DNA of 64,000 nucleotides from contig NZ_JACCHP010000011.1 in assembly GCF_016031625.1 (NCBI RefSeq), positions 186,001 through 250,000 on the forward strand, written 5' to 3'. Both the position numbers and the translations under genes were made by a program. Below, one piece after another: positions 1-8,008 of the stretch. This DNA is from Bradyrhizobium agreste. Lineage in GTDB: Bacteria; Pseudomonadota; Alphaproteobacteria; Rhizobiales; Xanthobacteraceae. Every line of letters begins with the position of its first letter. Positions within the stretch are counted from its first letter, which is position 1. Below the pieces are notes generated by a model. That model did not search any database, was not told where the DNA came from, and was given only the letters and a program-made list of their open reading frames with translations.

Positions 1-654
1 TTGGCACGGGCCAGTCTCGTCCTGGCGCTTGTGCTGGCTTTGCCAATGGGAGGGAACGCCATGGCCGAGACCCTGAATTTTGACAATGCTTCTGCTGGAA
101 CAGCCCCGGCGGGGTGGACTCTCACGATGACAGGCAAGGGTGAACCGAAATGGAGCGTCGAGGCGGAGCCCACGGCGCCGAGCAAGCCGAACGTCCTCAA
201 GCAATCCGGACGGGCGACGTTTCCTGTCGCCATCAAAAGCGATACCAGCATCAAGGACGGCTTCGTTGAAGTGAAATTCAAGGCGGTGTCCGGGTCCGAG
301 GATCGCGCCGCGGGAATCATCTGGCGTGCCAAGGACGCCGACAATTATTACGTCGTCCGGGCAAACGCGCTCGAGGACAACGTGGTGCTCTACAAGACGA
401 TCAAGGGCGTACGAAGTTCGCTGGAGATCGTCGGTCGCAAGGGCGGCTACGGCGTCAAGACGCCGGTGCCGTCCGGGCAATGGCACGCGCTGCGTTGCGA
501 CTTCGCGGGAAGCCGGTTCAAGGTGACGTTTGACGGAAAGCCATTGTTCGAGGTGGAGGACACCACGATCCCGGACGCGGGCATGATCGGCCTGTGGACC
601 AAGGCAGATAGTGTGACCTTGTTCGATGATCTGACATATGGTGAGACCAGATAG
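1..654 (+). CDS. exported jelly-roll protein, LamG/DUF1080-like (5' end at window edge)
   Basis: The frame is open from base 1 to a TAG stop. The start may lie upstream of the window; a TTG at base 1 is the only in-window start that keeps a signal peptide. Residues 1-22 are hydrophobic and end in NAMA, a plausible signal peptidase site. The remaining 195 or so residues are beta-rich and resemble the LamG/3-keto-disaccharide hydrolase (DUF1080) jelly roll, with IIWRAKDADNYYVVRAN and a closing GLWTKADSVTLFDDL. Such domains bind or cleave carbohydrate outside the cytoplasm, but no catalytic residue can be assigned here. The next gene, also exported, starts 28 bases downstream, so the two are probably co-transcribed. 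Family call by pattern only. Confidence 0.6.
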   Translation: MARASLVLALVLALPMGGNAMAETLNFDNASAGTAPAGWTLTMTGKGEPKWSVEAEPTAPSKPNVLKQSGRATFPVAIKSDTSIKDGFVEVKFKAVSGSEDRAAGIIWRAKDADNYYVVRANALEDNVVLYKTIKGVRSSLEIVGRKGGYGVKTPVPSGQWHALRCDFAGSRFKVTFDGKPLFEVEDTTIPDAGMIGLWTKADSVTLFDDLTYGETR

Positions 655-682
655 AAGTTGTCCACCTCTGTCGGAGATGATC

Positions 683-1183
683 ATGAGCTTTCGCCGTCTG
701 TCGGTCGCGACGATTCTGCTGTTTGCGTTTGTCGGCCCAGTGCAGGCGGAAGAGGCCCTCGTCAGCTACAAATCGCTGAATCCAGAGCTGGCGCTCGATC
801 TTGCGCGCGCCGCTTTGGATAGCTGCCGCAGCCGTGGATATCAGGTTGCCGTCGCCGTCGTCGATCGCTTCGGTATCACCCAAGTGGTGCTGCGCGATCG
901 CTTTGCTGGCGCCCACACGCCTTCGACGGCATCCGGCAAAGCGTGGACAGCGGCATCGTTCAAAACCAGTACGACCGAGCTGAACGCAATGAGCCAGCCC
1001 GGCATGATGCAATCGGGCATCCGGAACCTTCCCGGAGCGGTCATCATAGGAGGAGGGCTGGTCGTCGAAGCCGGCGGCTCACTGGTCGGCGCGGTCGGGG
1101 TATCAGGCGCGGCGGGCGGTGACGCCGACGAAGCGTGCGCGAAAGCCGGGATCGAGGCCATTCGCGACAAGCTGGAATTTTGA
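683..1183 (+). CDS. exported GlcG/HbpS-family heme-binding-type protein
   Basis: A 166-residue protein. The ATG at 683 is preferred over 677 and over an upstream GTG at 638 because CGGAG at 672-676 is six bases before it and because it gives a clean signal peptide (MSFRRLSVATILLFAFVG, cleavage near VQAEE). The mature part carries the GlcG/HbpS features: a helix LNPELALDLARAALDSCRSR, a VAVVDRFGITQVVLRD strand, a substitution-tolerant TPSTASGKAWTAASFKT, and the C-terminal IGAVGVSGA-like VGAVGVSGAAGGDADEACA. The family includes heme-degrading or heme-sensing exported proteins and many of unknown function. It follows the jelly-roll gene at close distance. Heme binding itself is not shown by the sequence. 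Confidence 0.75.
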   Translation: MSFRRLSVATILLFAFVGPVQAEEALVSYKSLNPELALDLARAALDSCRSRGYQVAVAVVDRFGITQVVLRDRFAGAHTPSTASGKAWTAASFKTSTTELNAMSQPGMMQSGIRNLPGAVIIGGGLVVEAGGSLVGAVGVSGAAGGDADEACAKAGIEAIRDKLEF

Positions 1184-1217
1184 GGGGCGGACACGCTCGC
1201 GCGTCGAACGAGACGGA

Positions 1218-2009
1218 TCAGGATGCGTCGCTCACGTCGTCATCATTGTCCCCGAGGATCGTCTCCGATAGCAGTGCCGCGGCCTTCTGCAGTGGAGCTA
1301 TGAACCGATCCAGCTCAGTGAAGCTCACGCGTGCCACGGGAACGGAGACACCCAGGCACGCGATCAGCTCGCGATCCGGTGAGAGGATGGGAACGGCACA
1401 GCCGACCACGCCTCGCACATATTCTTCGTTGGTCTTGGCCCAGCCGCGCTTGCGGGTCTCCTCGATCACCTCCATCAGGCGGTCGACATCGACGATCGTG
1501 GTTTCGGTGTATCGCGTCAGCGTGAGTGCACGGCACAGCTTCTCTCGCGCGCGCTCCGGCAGCCGGCTCATGTAGATCTTGCCGCTCGACGTGCAGTGGA
1601 GCGGCGCCGCTTCGCCGGGATTGAACTGCAGGCCTTGAGGTTGCGACACGCGGACGCTGTCGACGTAAGCAACGACATTGTCCCGCACGACCCCGATCTC
1701 GCATTGCTCGCCGATTTCGGCGGCCACGGCGCGGAGCACCGCGTGCCGGCGCGCGGTGCGGAACGCTGCGCCGATGACGCGGGCCGACAGCGTGACCAGC
1801 TGATTGCCGACAACATAGCGCTTCGTCCCCACGGCTTTCTGAAGCAGTCCGCGCTGCTCCAGATTTCCGATCAGCCGATGCGCAGTCGGCAGCGGCAGGG
1901 ACAGCGCAGCGGCGATTTCGGCGACCGAGGCTGCTCTGGTTTGACTTGCGACATAGCCAATGACCGCGAAGGCGCGGTCCAGTGGCCCATCGGTATTCGG
2001 CTGCTGCAT
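1218..2009 (-). CDS. IclR-family transcriptional regulator
   Basis: A 263-residue protein. The start at 2009 (MQQPNTDG) is taken because the residues of the longer frame upstream are not family-like. The N-terminal winged helix covers roughly residues 8-70 (RAFAVIGYVA, then SVAEIAAALSLPLPTAHRLI). The IclR effector domain follows, with LHCTSSGKIYMSRLP, RKRGWAKTNEEYVRGVVGCA and a C-terminal LGVSVPVARVS, all typical. It is divergent from the class V aminotransferase and ABC importer operon across a 171-base AT-rich gap that contains a possible operator. By position it most likely controls that operon. The effector is unknown. Confidence 0.9.
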   Translation of the reverse strand: MQQPNTDGPLDRAFAVIGYVASQTRAASVAEIAAALSLPLPTAHRLIGNLEQRGLLQKAVGTKRYVVGNQLVTLSARVIGAAFRTARRHAVLRAVAAEIGEQCEIGVVRDNVVAYVDSVRVSQPQGLQFNPGEAAPLHCTSSGKIYMSRLPERAREKLCRALTLTRYTETTIVDVDRLMEVIEETRKRGWAKTNEEYVRGVVGCAVPILSPDRELIACLGVSVPVARVSFTELDRFIAPLQKAAALLSETILGDNDDDVSDAS

Positions 2010-2048
2010 CTTTCCCACTCTCCACCCCAGATATAACAAATTATCATT

Positions 2049-2061
2049 TTTCGGAATGAAA
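2049..2061. promoter_or_regulatory. possible IclR operator, TTTC-N5-GAAA
   Basis: A short inverted repeat TTTC-GGAAT-GAAA sits in the AT-rich gap between the IclR gene and the divergent aminotransferase operon, followed by a run of GAAA-like half-sites. Position and symmetry suit an autoregulatory site, but the motif is short and could be chance. Confidence 0.35.
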
Positions 2062-2180
2062 CATACTGAAATATGAAAATCTGTCTAGGCGCATTTGTGC
2101 TGTGCTCATATCGTTGGCGTTGCCCGGCGGTGAATAGGATTTGTGCAGTGCAAGCCACCGCGCGTGCTCAGGAGATCGGG

Positions 2181-3341
2181 ATGTCAGGCCACTACGACGT
2201 CGATGCGGTGCGGAAGCAGTTTCCGGCTGCCGAGCGGATCACCTATCTCGACTCCGGCTTCCAGACGCCGCTTGCGCGTCCCGTCAAAGCGGCGATCGAT
2301 CGTTTCCTGAGCGAAGGTCTCGAGACCGCCGGCCCCAAGAGCGTCTGGCTCGATCGCGTCGAGCAGACGCGCCAACAACTGGCGCGGTTTCTCGGCGTAT
2401 CGGCCGACGAGATCGCCTTCACCAAGAACACCTCGGAGAGCATGAACATCGCCGCGAACGCGCTGCCGCTGCGCGCCGGCGACAAGGTGCTGATGATCCA
2501 CGGCGATCATCCGAACAACGCCTATGCGTTCCTCAATCTGCGGCGCAGGGGTGTCACCGTCGAATTCGTGCCGATGACGGAGGTCGTCGACGCCGAAAGC
2601 CTTCGTTCGCACATCGATGCGAGCACGCGGGCGATCTCGATGTCGCAGGTGACATTCCATGCCGGTCACCGTTTCGACGTCGAGAGCATTGGGGCCCTCT
2701 GTGCGGAGAAGGGGCTCTATTTCGTCGCCGATGTGATGCAGGCGATCGGCGTCGTGCCAATCGATGCCAAGGCGATGCGCGCGACCTTCATCGGGTCGGG
2801 CAGCCATAAGGGGCTGCTCGTGCCGCAGGGGCTGGGCCTGCTCTATTGGGACAAGTCCAGGACCGAGCTCGAGCCTGCCTATCTTGCGGCCGCGGGCCTC
2901 GCTGACGTCCCGGCCGACCTGATCGCCCGGCCTGACAGGCTCGATCCGGCCCCGAGCGCGCGCCGCTTCGAGCTCGGCAATTTCAATCTTCCGGCGATCC
3001 ATGCGCTCAGTGCCTCGCTCGACATGATCGAAGCGCTGGGCGTTGAGAACATCCAGAATCATTGCTTCGATCTCGGCGATCATCTCATCGCCCGTATCGA
3101 TGCGCTGGGCGTTCGCCTGGTCGGTCCTCGCGCGCGGCAACATCGCGCGCCGCACATCTACGTTATTGCGCTGCCCGCGGCCGAATGGCTCGGCCATTTC
3201 GAGGAGAATAACGTCCGCGTGTCGCCCGAGCGGGACGGCATTCGCGTGTCGTTCGGGATGTTCAACACGATAGCCGACGTCGACCGCCTGATCGAGGTCA
3301 TCCAGCGGCGCGGCGTGAGGCCATCATCGAGAGCCGCATAG
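2181..3341 (+). CDS. class V aminotransferase (PLP-dependent, isopenicillin-N epimerase/cysteine desulfurase-like)
   Basis: A 386-residue protein. The ATG at 2181 has GGAG at 2171-2174, six bases upstream; the longer frame adds a cysteine-rich segment with no family resemblance. Class V fold type I hallmarks are present: ITYLDSGFQTPL near the N terminus, TKNTSESMNIAANAL for phosphate binding, MIHGDHPNN, VADVMQAIGVVPID containing the PLP-ring Asp and Gln, and GSGSHKGLLVPQGLG with the Schiff-base lysine. It heads a co-directional run with an amino-acid ABC importer (gap of 22 bases) under a divergent IclR gene. It may therefore catabolise the imported amino compound. The exact substrate cannot be read from the sequence. 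Confidence 0.85.
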   Translation: MSGHYDVDAVRKQFPAAERITYLDSGFQTPLARPVKAAIDRFLSEGLETAGPKSVWLDRVEQTRQQLARFLGVSADEIAFTKNTSESMNIAANALPLRAGDKVLMIHGDHPNNAYAFLNLRRRGVTVEFVPMTEVVDAESLRSHIDASTRAISMSQVTFHAGHRFDVESIGALCAEKGLYFVADVMQAIGVVPIDAKAMRATFIGSGSHKGLLVPQGLGLLYWDKSRTELEPAYLAAAGLADVPADLIARPDRLDPAPSARRFELGNFNLPAIHALSASLDMIEALGVENIQNHCFDLGDHLIARIDALGVRLVGPRARQHRAPHIYVIALPAAEWLGHFEENNVRVSPERDGIRVSFGMFNTIADVDRLIEVIQRRGVRPSSRAA

Positions 3342-3363
3342 GCTGTCCAGCAAGGAGACGTAC

Positions 3364-4266
3364 ATGACGAAATTTGCGCGTGTCTTGAGCATTCTGTCAG
3401 GTCTCGCGGTCATAGGCGGCCTTGGCGGCGCCGCGGCTGCCGTCGACAGCCCCACGCTCGCCAGGATCAAGTCGAACGGCGCCATCACCATCGGCCACCG
3501 CGAGGCCTCGATCCCGTTCTCCTATCTCGGTCCCGACCAGAAGCCGATCGGGTTCTCGCTCGACCTCTGCGCGGCCATCGTCGAGCGTATCAAGGCGGAG
3601 ACCGGCCTGACCAGCCTCAAGGTCAATTACGTTCCGGTGAACTCGTCCAACCGCATCCCGCTGATCCAGAGCGGCACCGTCGACATCGAATGCGGCGGCA
3701 CGGCGAATGACAGAAAGCGGCAGGAGCAGGTCTCGTTTTCCGTCGCCACCTTCGTGAGTCAGCCGCGCTGGCTGGTCAAAGCGGACAGCGGCCTGAAGAC
3801 GGCCGGCGATCTCAAAGGCAAGACCATCGTCGTGACCCAAGGCTCCAATGCCGTCGGCTTCGCGCAAGGCGTGAATGCGAAGGAGCAGCTCGGCTTCAAC
3901 ATCGTCCAGGCAAAGGACCATGCCGAATCCTTCCTGATGTTGAACACCGGCCGCGCGGCCGCCTTCATGGAAGACGACATTCTCCTCGCCGGCCTCAAGG
4001 CCGCAGCTCCGAACCCGGATGCGCTGATATTTCTCCCCGAGGGTTACGCCAAGATCTATTATGGCCTGATGTTCACGAAGGGCGATACGGGCTTCAAGGC
4101 GCTGGTCGATGACGTGCTGTCGAAGCAGATGGCGTCGGGTCAGTTCGAGAAGACCTACGCCAAATGGTTCACGAGGCCAATTCCGCCCAAGAATGAGAAC
4201 CTGGCGTTCCCGCTGACGGTCGAGCTCACGGAACGGATCGCGCATCCCAGCGACGCGGTCGACTAA
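3364..4266 (+). CDS. periplasmic amino-acid-binding protein of ABC importer (GltI-like)
   Basis: A 300-residue SBP_bac_3-type solute-binding protein. AAGGAG at 3352-3357 precedes the ATG. A signal peptide spans about residues 1-26 (GLAVIGGLGGAAAA, cleavage before VDSP). The mature part has the family opening LARIKSNGAITIGHREASIP, SYLGPDQKPIGFSLDLC, IQSGTVDIECGGTAND and a lobe-2 GKTIVVTQGSNAV. The CGGTANDRKRQEQVSFS segment resembles glutamate/aspartate-type binders (GltI). It is followed by two permeases and an ATPase on the same strand, completing an importer. The substrate is probably an acidic or polar amino acid, an inference from similarity. Confidence 0.88.
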   Translation: MTKFARVLSILSGLAVIGGLGGAAAAVDSPTLARIKSNGAITIGHREASIPFSYLGPDQKPIGFSLDLCAAIVERIKAETGLTSLKVNYVPVNSSNRIPLIQSGTVDIECGGTANDRKRQEQVSFSVATFVSQPRWLVKADSGLKTAGDLKGKTIVVTQGSNAVGFAQGVNAKEQLGFNIVQAKDHAESFLMLNTGRAAAFMEDDILLAGLKAAAPNPDALIFLPEGYAKIYYGLMFTKGDTGFKALVDDVLSKQMASGQFEKTYAKWFTRPIPPKNENLAFPLTVELTERIAHPSDAVD

Positions 4267-4315
4267 TTGCGACGCCGGCGGAGAGTGTCCCGCAAACCGA
4301 GCCCCGAGGTTCGTC

Positions 4316-5110
4316 ATGTTTGCAGTGCTTCTTGAACAGACCGCGGATGGCCAGCGCTATATCGACTGGCTCGTGTCGGGCCTCGGCTGGACTTTGGCGC
4401 TGGCGTTCTTCGGCTGGTGGATCGCCTTCGCGGTTGGGGTCGTCGTCGGCATCGGCCGCACCGTGCAGAACCGGGCCGTCGCGGCGCTTGCCCGGCTCTA
4501 TGTGGAGATCTTCCGCAACATCCCCGTGCTGGTGCAGATGTTTCTCTGGTACTTCGTCCTGCCGGAGATCCTTCCCGTCGCGCTCGGGAACGCCATCAAG
4601 CAGATTCCGCCGCCCTGGGGATCGTTCTTTCCGGCACTGGTGTGCCTCGGTCTCTACACCGCGGCCCGGATCGCCGAACAGGTTCGTGCCGGGATCGAGG
4701 CCCTGCCGAAAGGACAGGTCGAAGCGGCAAGCGCACTCGGGCTCAGCGGCTATCTGACCTATCGCCATGTCATCGTTCCGCAGGCGCTGCGCTTGATCAT
4801 CCCGAGCCTGACCAGCGAGGTGATGGGCATCTACAAGAACACCTCGGTCGCGCTCACGATCGGGCTGATGGAGCTGACCGCGCAGGCCCGCCAGATCAGC
4901 GAAGCGACGTTCCAGACTTTTACCGCTTTCGGCGCCGCGACGCTTGTCTACCTCGCGCTGGCGCTCATCGCCTATCAGGGGATGGCGCTGATCGACAGGG
5001 CCGTGCGCATTCCGGGCACCGGGCGCGGGGAGGATGCGATCGAGCCGGCCGCGACGCACGCCATCCAACCGATTGACTCCCTGCCTGATGCGATGGAGGT
5101 CGTGAAATGA
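4316..5110 (+). CDS. amino-acid ABC transporter permease (GltJ-like)
   Basis: A 264-residue inner-membrane permease of the HisMQ/GltJK type with about five hydrophobic segments. The coupling loop reads EAASALGLSGYLTYRHVIVP followed by QALRLIIPSLTSE, the EAA motif that docks on the ATPase. A weak GAGG ribosome site precedes the ATG. Its stop overlaps the start of the next permease (ATGA at 5107-5110), showing translational coupling. The extra C-terminal tail after the last membrane helix (about residues 228-264) is hydrophilic and probably not functional for transport. Confidence 0.9.
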   Translation: MFAVLLEQTADGQRYIDWLVSGLGWTLALAFFGWWIAFAVGVVVGIGRTVQNRAVAALARLYVEIFRNIPVLVQMFLWYFVLPEILPVALGNAIKQIPPPWGSFFPALVCLGLYTAARIAEQVRAGIEALPKGQVEAASALGLSGYLTYRHVIVPQALRLIIPSLTSEVMGIYKNTSVALTIGLMELTAQARQISEATFQTFTAFGAATLVYLALALIAYQGMALIDRAVRIPGTGRGEDAIEPAATHAIQPIDSLPDAMEVVK

Positions 5111-5802
5111 ACAGCCTCGATTTCTCCGTCGTGCTTCAGGCGTGGCCTTACCTCTGGTCCGGCTTGCTGTTTTCGCTGGCGCTGACCGCTGTCGCCTTCG
5201 TGGTCGGCCTGGTCCTCGGCACCTGCTTGGCGCTGGTGCAGCATTTTGAACTGCCCGTGCTCGGCAGGCTCGTGCGCGGCTATGTCGCCCTGATGCGCTC
5301 GATCCCGCTGATCCTGGTCCTGTTCTGGTTCTTCTTCCTGGTGCCGATCGTGATCAGTCATCTCGGTGGAGGCGGACGGCCGGTCCCGATCGGCGCCACC
5401 TGGACGGCGTTCATCACCTTCGGCCTGTTCGAGGCCGCCTACTATTCGGAAATCATCCGCGTCGGATTGCGCGCCGTGAACCGGGGACAGTTCGAGGCTT
5501 GTCAGGCGCTCGCATTATCCACCTTCGACACCTATCGCTCCGTGATCCTGCCGCAGGTGCTCCGCGTCGCCAGCCCGATCATTCTGAGCCAGACCATCAT
5601 CTTGTTCCAGGACACCTCGCTGGTCTACGTGCTCTCGCTCACCGATCTGCTTGGCGCAGCCTCGAAGCTCGCGCAGCTCAACGGCCGCCTCGTCGAGATG
5701 TATCTGGTCATTGCGGTGGTCTATCTCGCCATCAGCTCGGCAGCATCGCAATGCGTGGCCTTCTTGCGCAAGCGGTATGCGATTGCGGGAATGCGCCGCT
5801 AG
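5107..5802 (+). CDS. amino-acid ABC transporter permease (GltK-like)
   Basis: A 231-residue second permease, starting inside the stop of the first. Hydrophobic segments alternate through the protein, and the EAA loop reads FEACQALALSTFDTYRSVI followed by LPQVLRVASP. It should pair with the preceding permease to form the transmembrane channel of the importer whose binding protein and ATPase flank them. Its length is typical for GltK. Confidence 0.9.
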   Translation: MNSLDFSVVLQAWPYLWSGLLFSLALTAVAFVVGLVLGTCLALVQHFELPVLGRLVRGYVALMRSIPLILVLFWFFFLVPIVISHLGGGGRPVPIGATWTAFITFGLFEAAYYSEIIRVGLRAVNRGQFEACQALALSTFDTYRSVILPQVLRVASPIILSQTIILFQDTSLVYVLSLTDLLGAASKLAQLNGRLVEMYLVIAVVYLAISSAASQCVAFLRKRYAIAGMRR

Positions 5803-5834
5803 CGTATCATCATTCTGCTCTTTGGAGAGGAAAA

Positions 5835-6605
5835 ATGCTTCAGCTCGTCGCGGGGATTGAGAAGGGGCCGTCCGCGGCCATCGTCACCGTGGAAAATCTG
5901 GTGAAGCGGTTCGGCCATTTCACGGCCCTGAACGACGTCAATCTCACGGTCGCGGCCGGCGAGAAGATCGTGCTCTGCGGTCCCTCGGGCTCGGGCAAGT
6001 CGACGCTGATCCGCTGCATCAACCACATCGAGAAGCATGACGCGGGGCGCATCGTCGTCGACGGCATCGAGCTCTCGGACCGGATGACCGACGTCAACGT
6101 CGTTCGTCGCGAGGTCGGCATGGTGTTCCAGAGCTTCAACCTGTTTCCGCATCTCTCGGTCGTCGAGAACTGCATGCTGGCCCCGATGAAGGTGCGGGGC
6201 CTGTCCCGCGCCGAGGCGCGTGAACGTGCTATCGGATTGTTGCGCAAGGTGCGCATCCACGACCAGGCGAACAAATATCCGGGGCAGCTCTCCGGCGGCC
6301 AGCAGCAGCGCGTCGCCATCGCGCGGGCGCTGTGCATGCAGCCGAAGATCATGCTGTTCGACGAGCCGACCTCCGCGCTCGACCCGGAGATGGTCAAGGA
6401 AGTGCTCGACACCATGGTGGAGCTCGCGAAAGACGGCATGACCATGGTCTGCGTCACGCACGAAATGGGCTTTGCCCGCGAGATCGCGGACCGGGTGGTG
6501 TTCATGGATCGCGGCTGCATCGTCGAGGAAGCCGACCCCGAGGCCTTCTTCCGCGCGCCGAGGACGGAGCGGGCGAGGGATTTTCTCGGTCAGATCATCC
6601 ACTAA
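5835..6605 (+). CDS. amino-acid ABC transporter ATP-binding protein (GltL-like)
   Basis: A 256-residue ATPase. The start at 5835 is set by GGAGAGG directly upstream; the frame is open further 5' only as overlap with the permease gene. Walker A is GPSGSGKST at residues 49-57, followed by the Q-loop GMVFQSFNLFPHLSV, the signature LSGGQQQRVAIARAL, Walker B IMLFDEPTSALDPE and the switch VTHEM. These are the hallmarks of polar amino-acid importers. It is the last gene of the run; no intrinsic terminator is visible, and a dispersed repeat follows instead. Confidence 0.93.
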   Translation: MLQLVAGIEKGPSAAIVTVENLVKRFGHFTALNDVNLTVAAGEKIVLCGPSGSGKSTLIRCINHIEKHDAGRIVVDGIELSDRMTDVNVVRREVGMVFQSFNLFPHLSVVENCMLAPMKVRGLSRAEARERAIGLLRKVRIHDQANKYPGQLSGGQQQRVAIARALCMQPKIMLFDEPTSALDPEMVKEVLDTMVELAKDGMTMVCVTHEMGFAREIADRVVFMDRGCIVEEADPEAFFRAPRTERARDFLGQIIH

Positions 6606-6689
6606 AGCGCGATGCGAGTTGGATGAAAACACCTGCGACGGATGCCTCCGCGCGGGTGCGACGAACTCTCGATGATGCCAGTATGCCGG

Positions 6690-6817
6690 TGTTTTGCCCG
6701 ACGAGTCAAAAAGGGGGCACACGCACAGCCGGCAGCCTCAACATCACCGATCCGAAGAACGCAATGATTTCAACACCCCCGCTACTGTGCATGGGGTTGT
6801 TTTCGCACTTTTTGTTT
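6690..6817 (+). repeat. two-box dispersed repeat, copy 1
   Basis: Box A (6690-6710) reads TGTTTTGCCCGACGAGTCAA plus one A. Box B (6781-6817) begins CTACTGTGCATGGGGTTGTT and ends in a T-rich stretch. The same two boxes, same order and strand, recur at 62818-62919 with a different spacer. The copy lies in the gap between gltL and the convergent DUF1254 gene. I recall similar sequences scattered through Bradyrhizobium genomes, which cannot be checked here. Confidence 0.7.
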
Positions 6818-6839
6818 TAGCTCGCCGAAACGGCCGCGC

Positions 6840-7424
6840 TCACCGCCGGCCGCGCGGTGCCTCGGCCTTGGCCCGCGGCTCGGTCTGCGGGGCGCAGGTC
6901 GCAGCCTGGAGCGAGCCTTGCGCCTGCTGCATCAGGCCGGGCTCGGGTGCGAGCGCCTTCATCAGGATCAGGCCGGTCGTGGTCGGGGAATCGATGATGA
7001 GGCGGTCGGCCGCGGTGACCTCCTCGTCCTCCGGCAGCTCGTTGTGCTGCGCTTCCGTCATCAGGTCGAGCTCGATCACCTTGCGGCCCGCGGAGCGGTC
7101 GTTGATGGCGTAATAGGCGATCTCGTTGCGGGTGTAGAACGACACCGAGGTGTAGGCCTGGCTCACCGGCACGGTCAGCTTGATCGGCCCGCCCGAGAGG
7201 TCGTAGCGGCAGATCGCCAGCGCGAAGGCCGGATCCATGAACGGCATCGGCGAATTGTTGGGATCGGCGAGGGGAAGCTGGGTGACGGCGTTCACCTTGG
7301 TCATCGGCGTCAGCCGCGAATAGGCATCCTGGGTGGCAATCCGCGGCAGCGACAGCACGCTGACGAGATGGACCACGAGGCCCAGCACCACGCCGGCAAC
7401 GACGGTGAAGACGAGCCGGATCAT
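6840..7424 (-). CDS. DUF1254/DUF1214-type membrane-anchored protein
   Basis: A 194-residue protein starting at the ATG whose first bases overlap the stop of the upstream gene (7421-7424, ATGA). One N-terminal hydrophobic segment (VFTVVAGVVLGLVVHLVSVL) anchors the rest outside the cytoplasm. The body, with MTKVNAVTQLPLADPNNSP, FMDPAFALAICRYDLSGGP and YTSVSFYTRNEIAYYAINDR, matches my memory of the DUF1254 family that pairs with DUF1214 proteins. No catalytic role is known to me. It is translationally coupled to the next entry and downstream of a penicillin-binding protein gene on the same strand. Confidence 0.75.
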   Translation of the reverse strand: MIRLVFTVVAGVVLGLVVHLVSVLSLPRIATQDAYSRLTPMTKVNAVTQLPLADPNNSPMPFMDPAFALAICRYDLSGGPIKLTVPVSQAYTSVSFYTRNEIAYYAINDRSAGRKVIELDLMTEAQHNELPEDEEVTAADRLIIDSPTTTGLILMKALAPEPGLMQQAQGSLQAATCAPQTEPRAKAEAPRGRR

Positions 7425-7999
7425 GAGCAGCCCACCGTGGTGATGCTCGGCATTGGCGCATCGCGCTGGGTGCGCGTCGCAACGCCGACCGGCGTGTCGT
7501 AGAGACGCAGCATCAAGGCGTAGCGCTCGATGCCGCCGGTCGGCAGCCAGTTGCCCGCGCGCGAGCGCGAGGCGATCCGGATCTCGAACGAGCCGTCGGA
7601 CGCGCGCACGATCTCCTGGCTGGTGAAGCCGTAGCGCTGCAGCGAATTGGCGACGAGGTGGCCCTTGCGGTCGTAGAGCGTCAGCGTCCAGAACCGCGCC
7701 GGCGGCGTCACGCCGGAGACGATCACGTCGCAGCGGCCGTCGAGCGCCTTCTTCCTGTCGTCGGTGGTGGCGGTGAAGGCGACGCCGTCGCCGGTGCCGA
7801 TCGGCAGCTCGCCGTTGCGGACGATGGTGGCGCGCGAATAGGGATCGACATCGGCGGTGCCGGTGCGCGGCCGCGCGGTCCAGGCGCCGATGGTCAGTGC
7901 GCCGATCTCGGTGCCGCGCGTCGTGGTCATCCACGTCGCGCCGACGCCGACGACCGTAGCGAGAAGAAGCGCCGTCAATGTGATCAGGATCAGCCGCAC
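7421..7999 (-). CDS. DUF1214-type membrane-anchored protein
   Basis: A 192-residue protein with an N-terminal hydrophobic anchor (LILITLTALLLATVVGVGA). The extracytoplasmic domain contains WTLTLYDRKGHLVANSLQRY, FEIRIASRSRAGNWLPTGG and MLRLYDTPVG, the DUF1214 pattern. It is nine bases downstream of the penicillin-binding protein gene and four-base coupled to the DUF1254-type gene, so the three are likely one transcript. DUF1214 and DUF1254 domains occur fused or adjacent in other bacteria. Their role is unknown, and envelope function is only an inference from location. Confidence 0.75.
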   Translation of the reverse strand: MRLILITLTALLLATVVGVGATWMTTTRGTEIGALTIGAWTARPRTGTADVDPYSRATIVRNGELPIGTGDGVAFTATTDDRKKALDGRCDVIVSGVTPPARFWTLTLYDRKGHLVANSLQRYGFTSQEIVRASDGSFEIRIASRSRAGNWLPTGGIERYALMLRLYDTPVGVATRTQRDAPMPSITTVGCS

Positions 8000-8008
8000 G
8001 TGTTTCGA

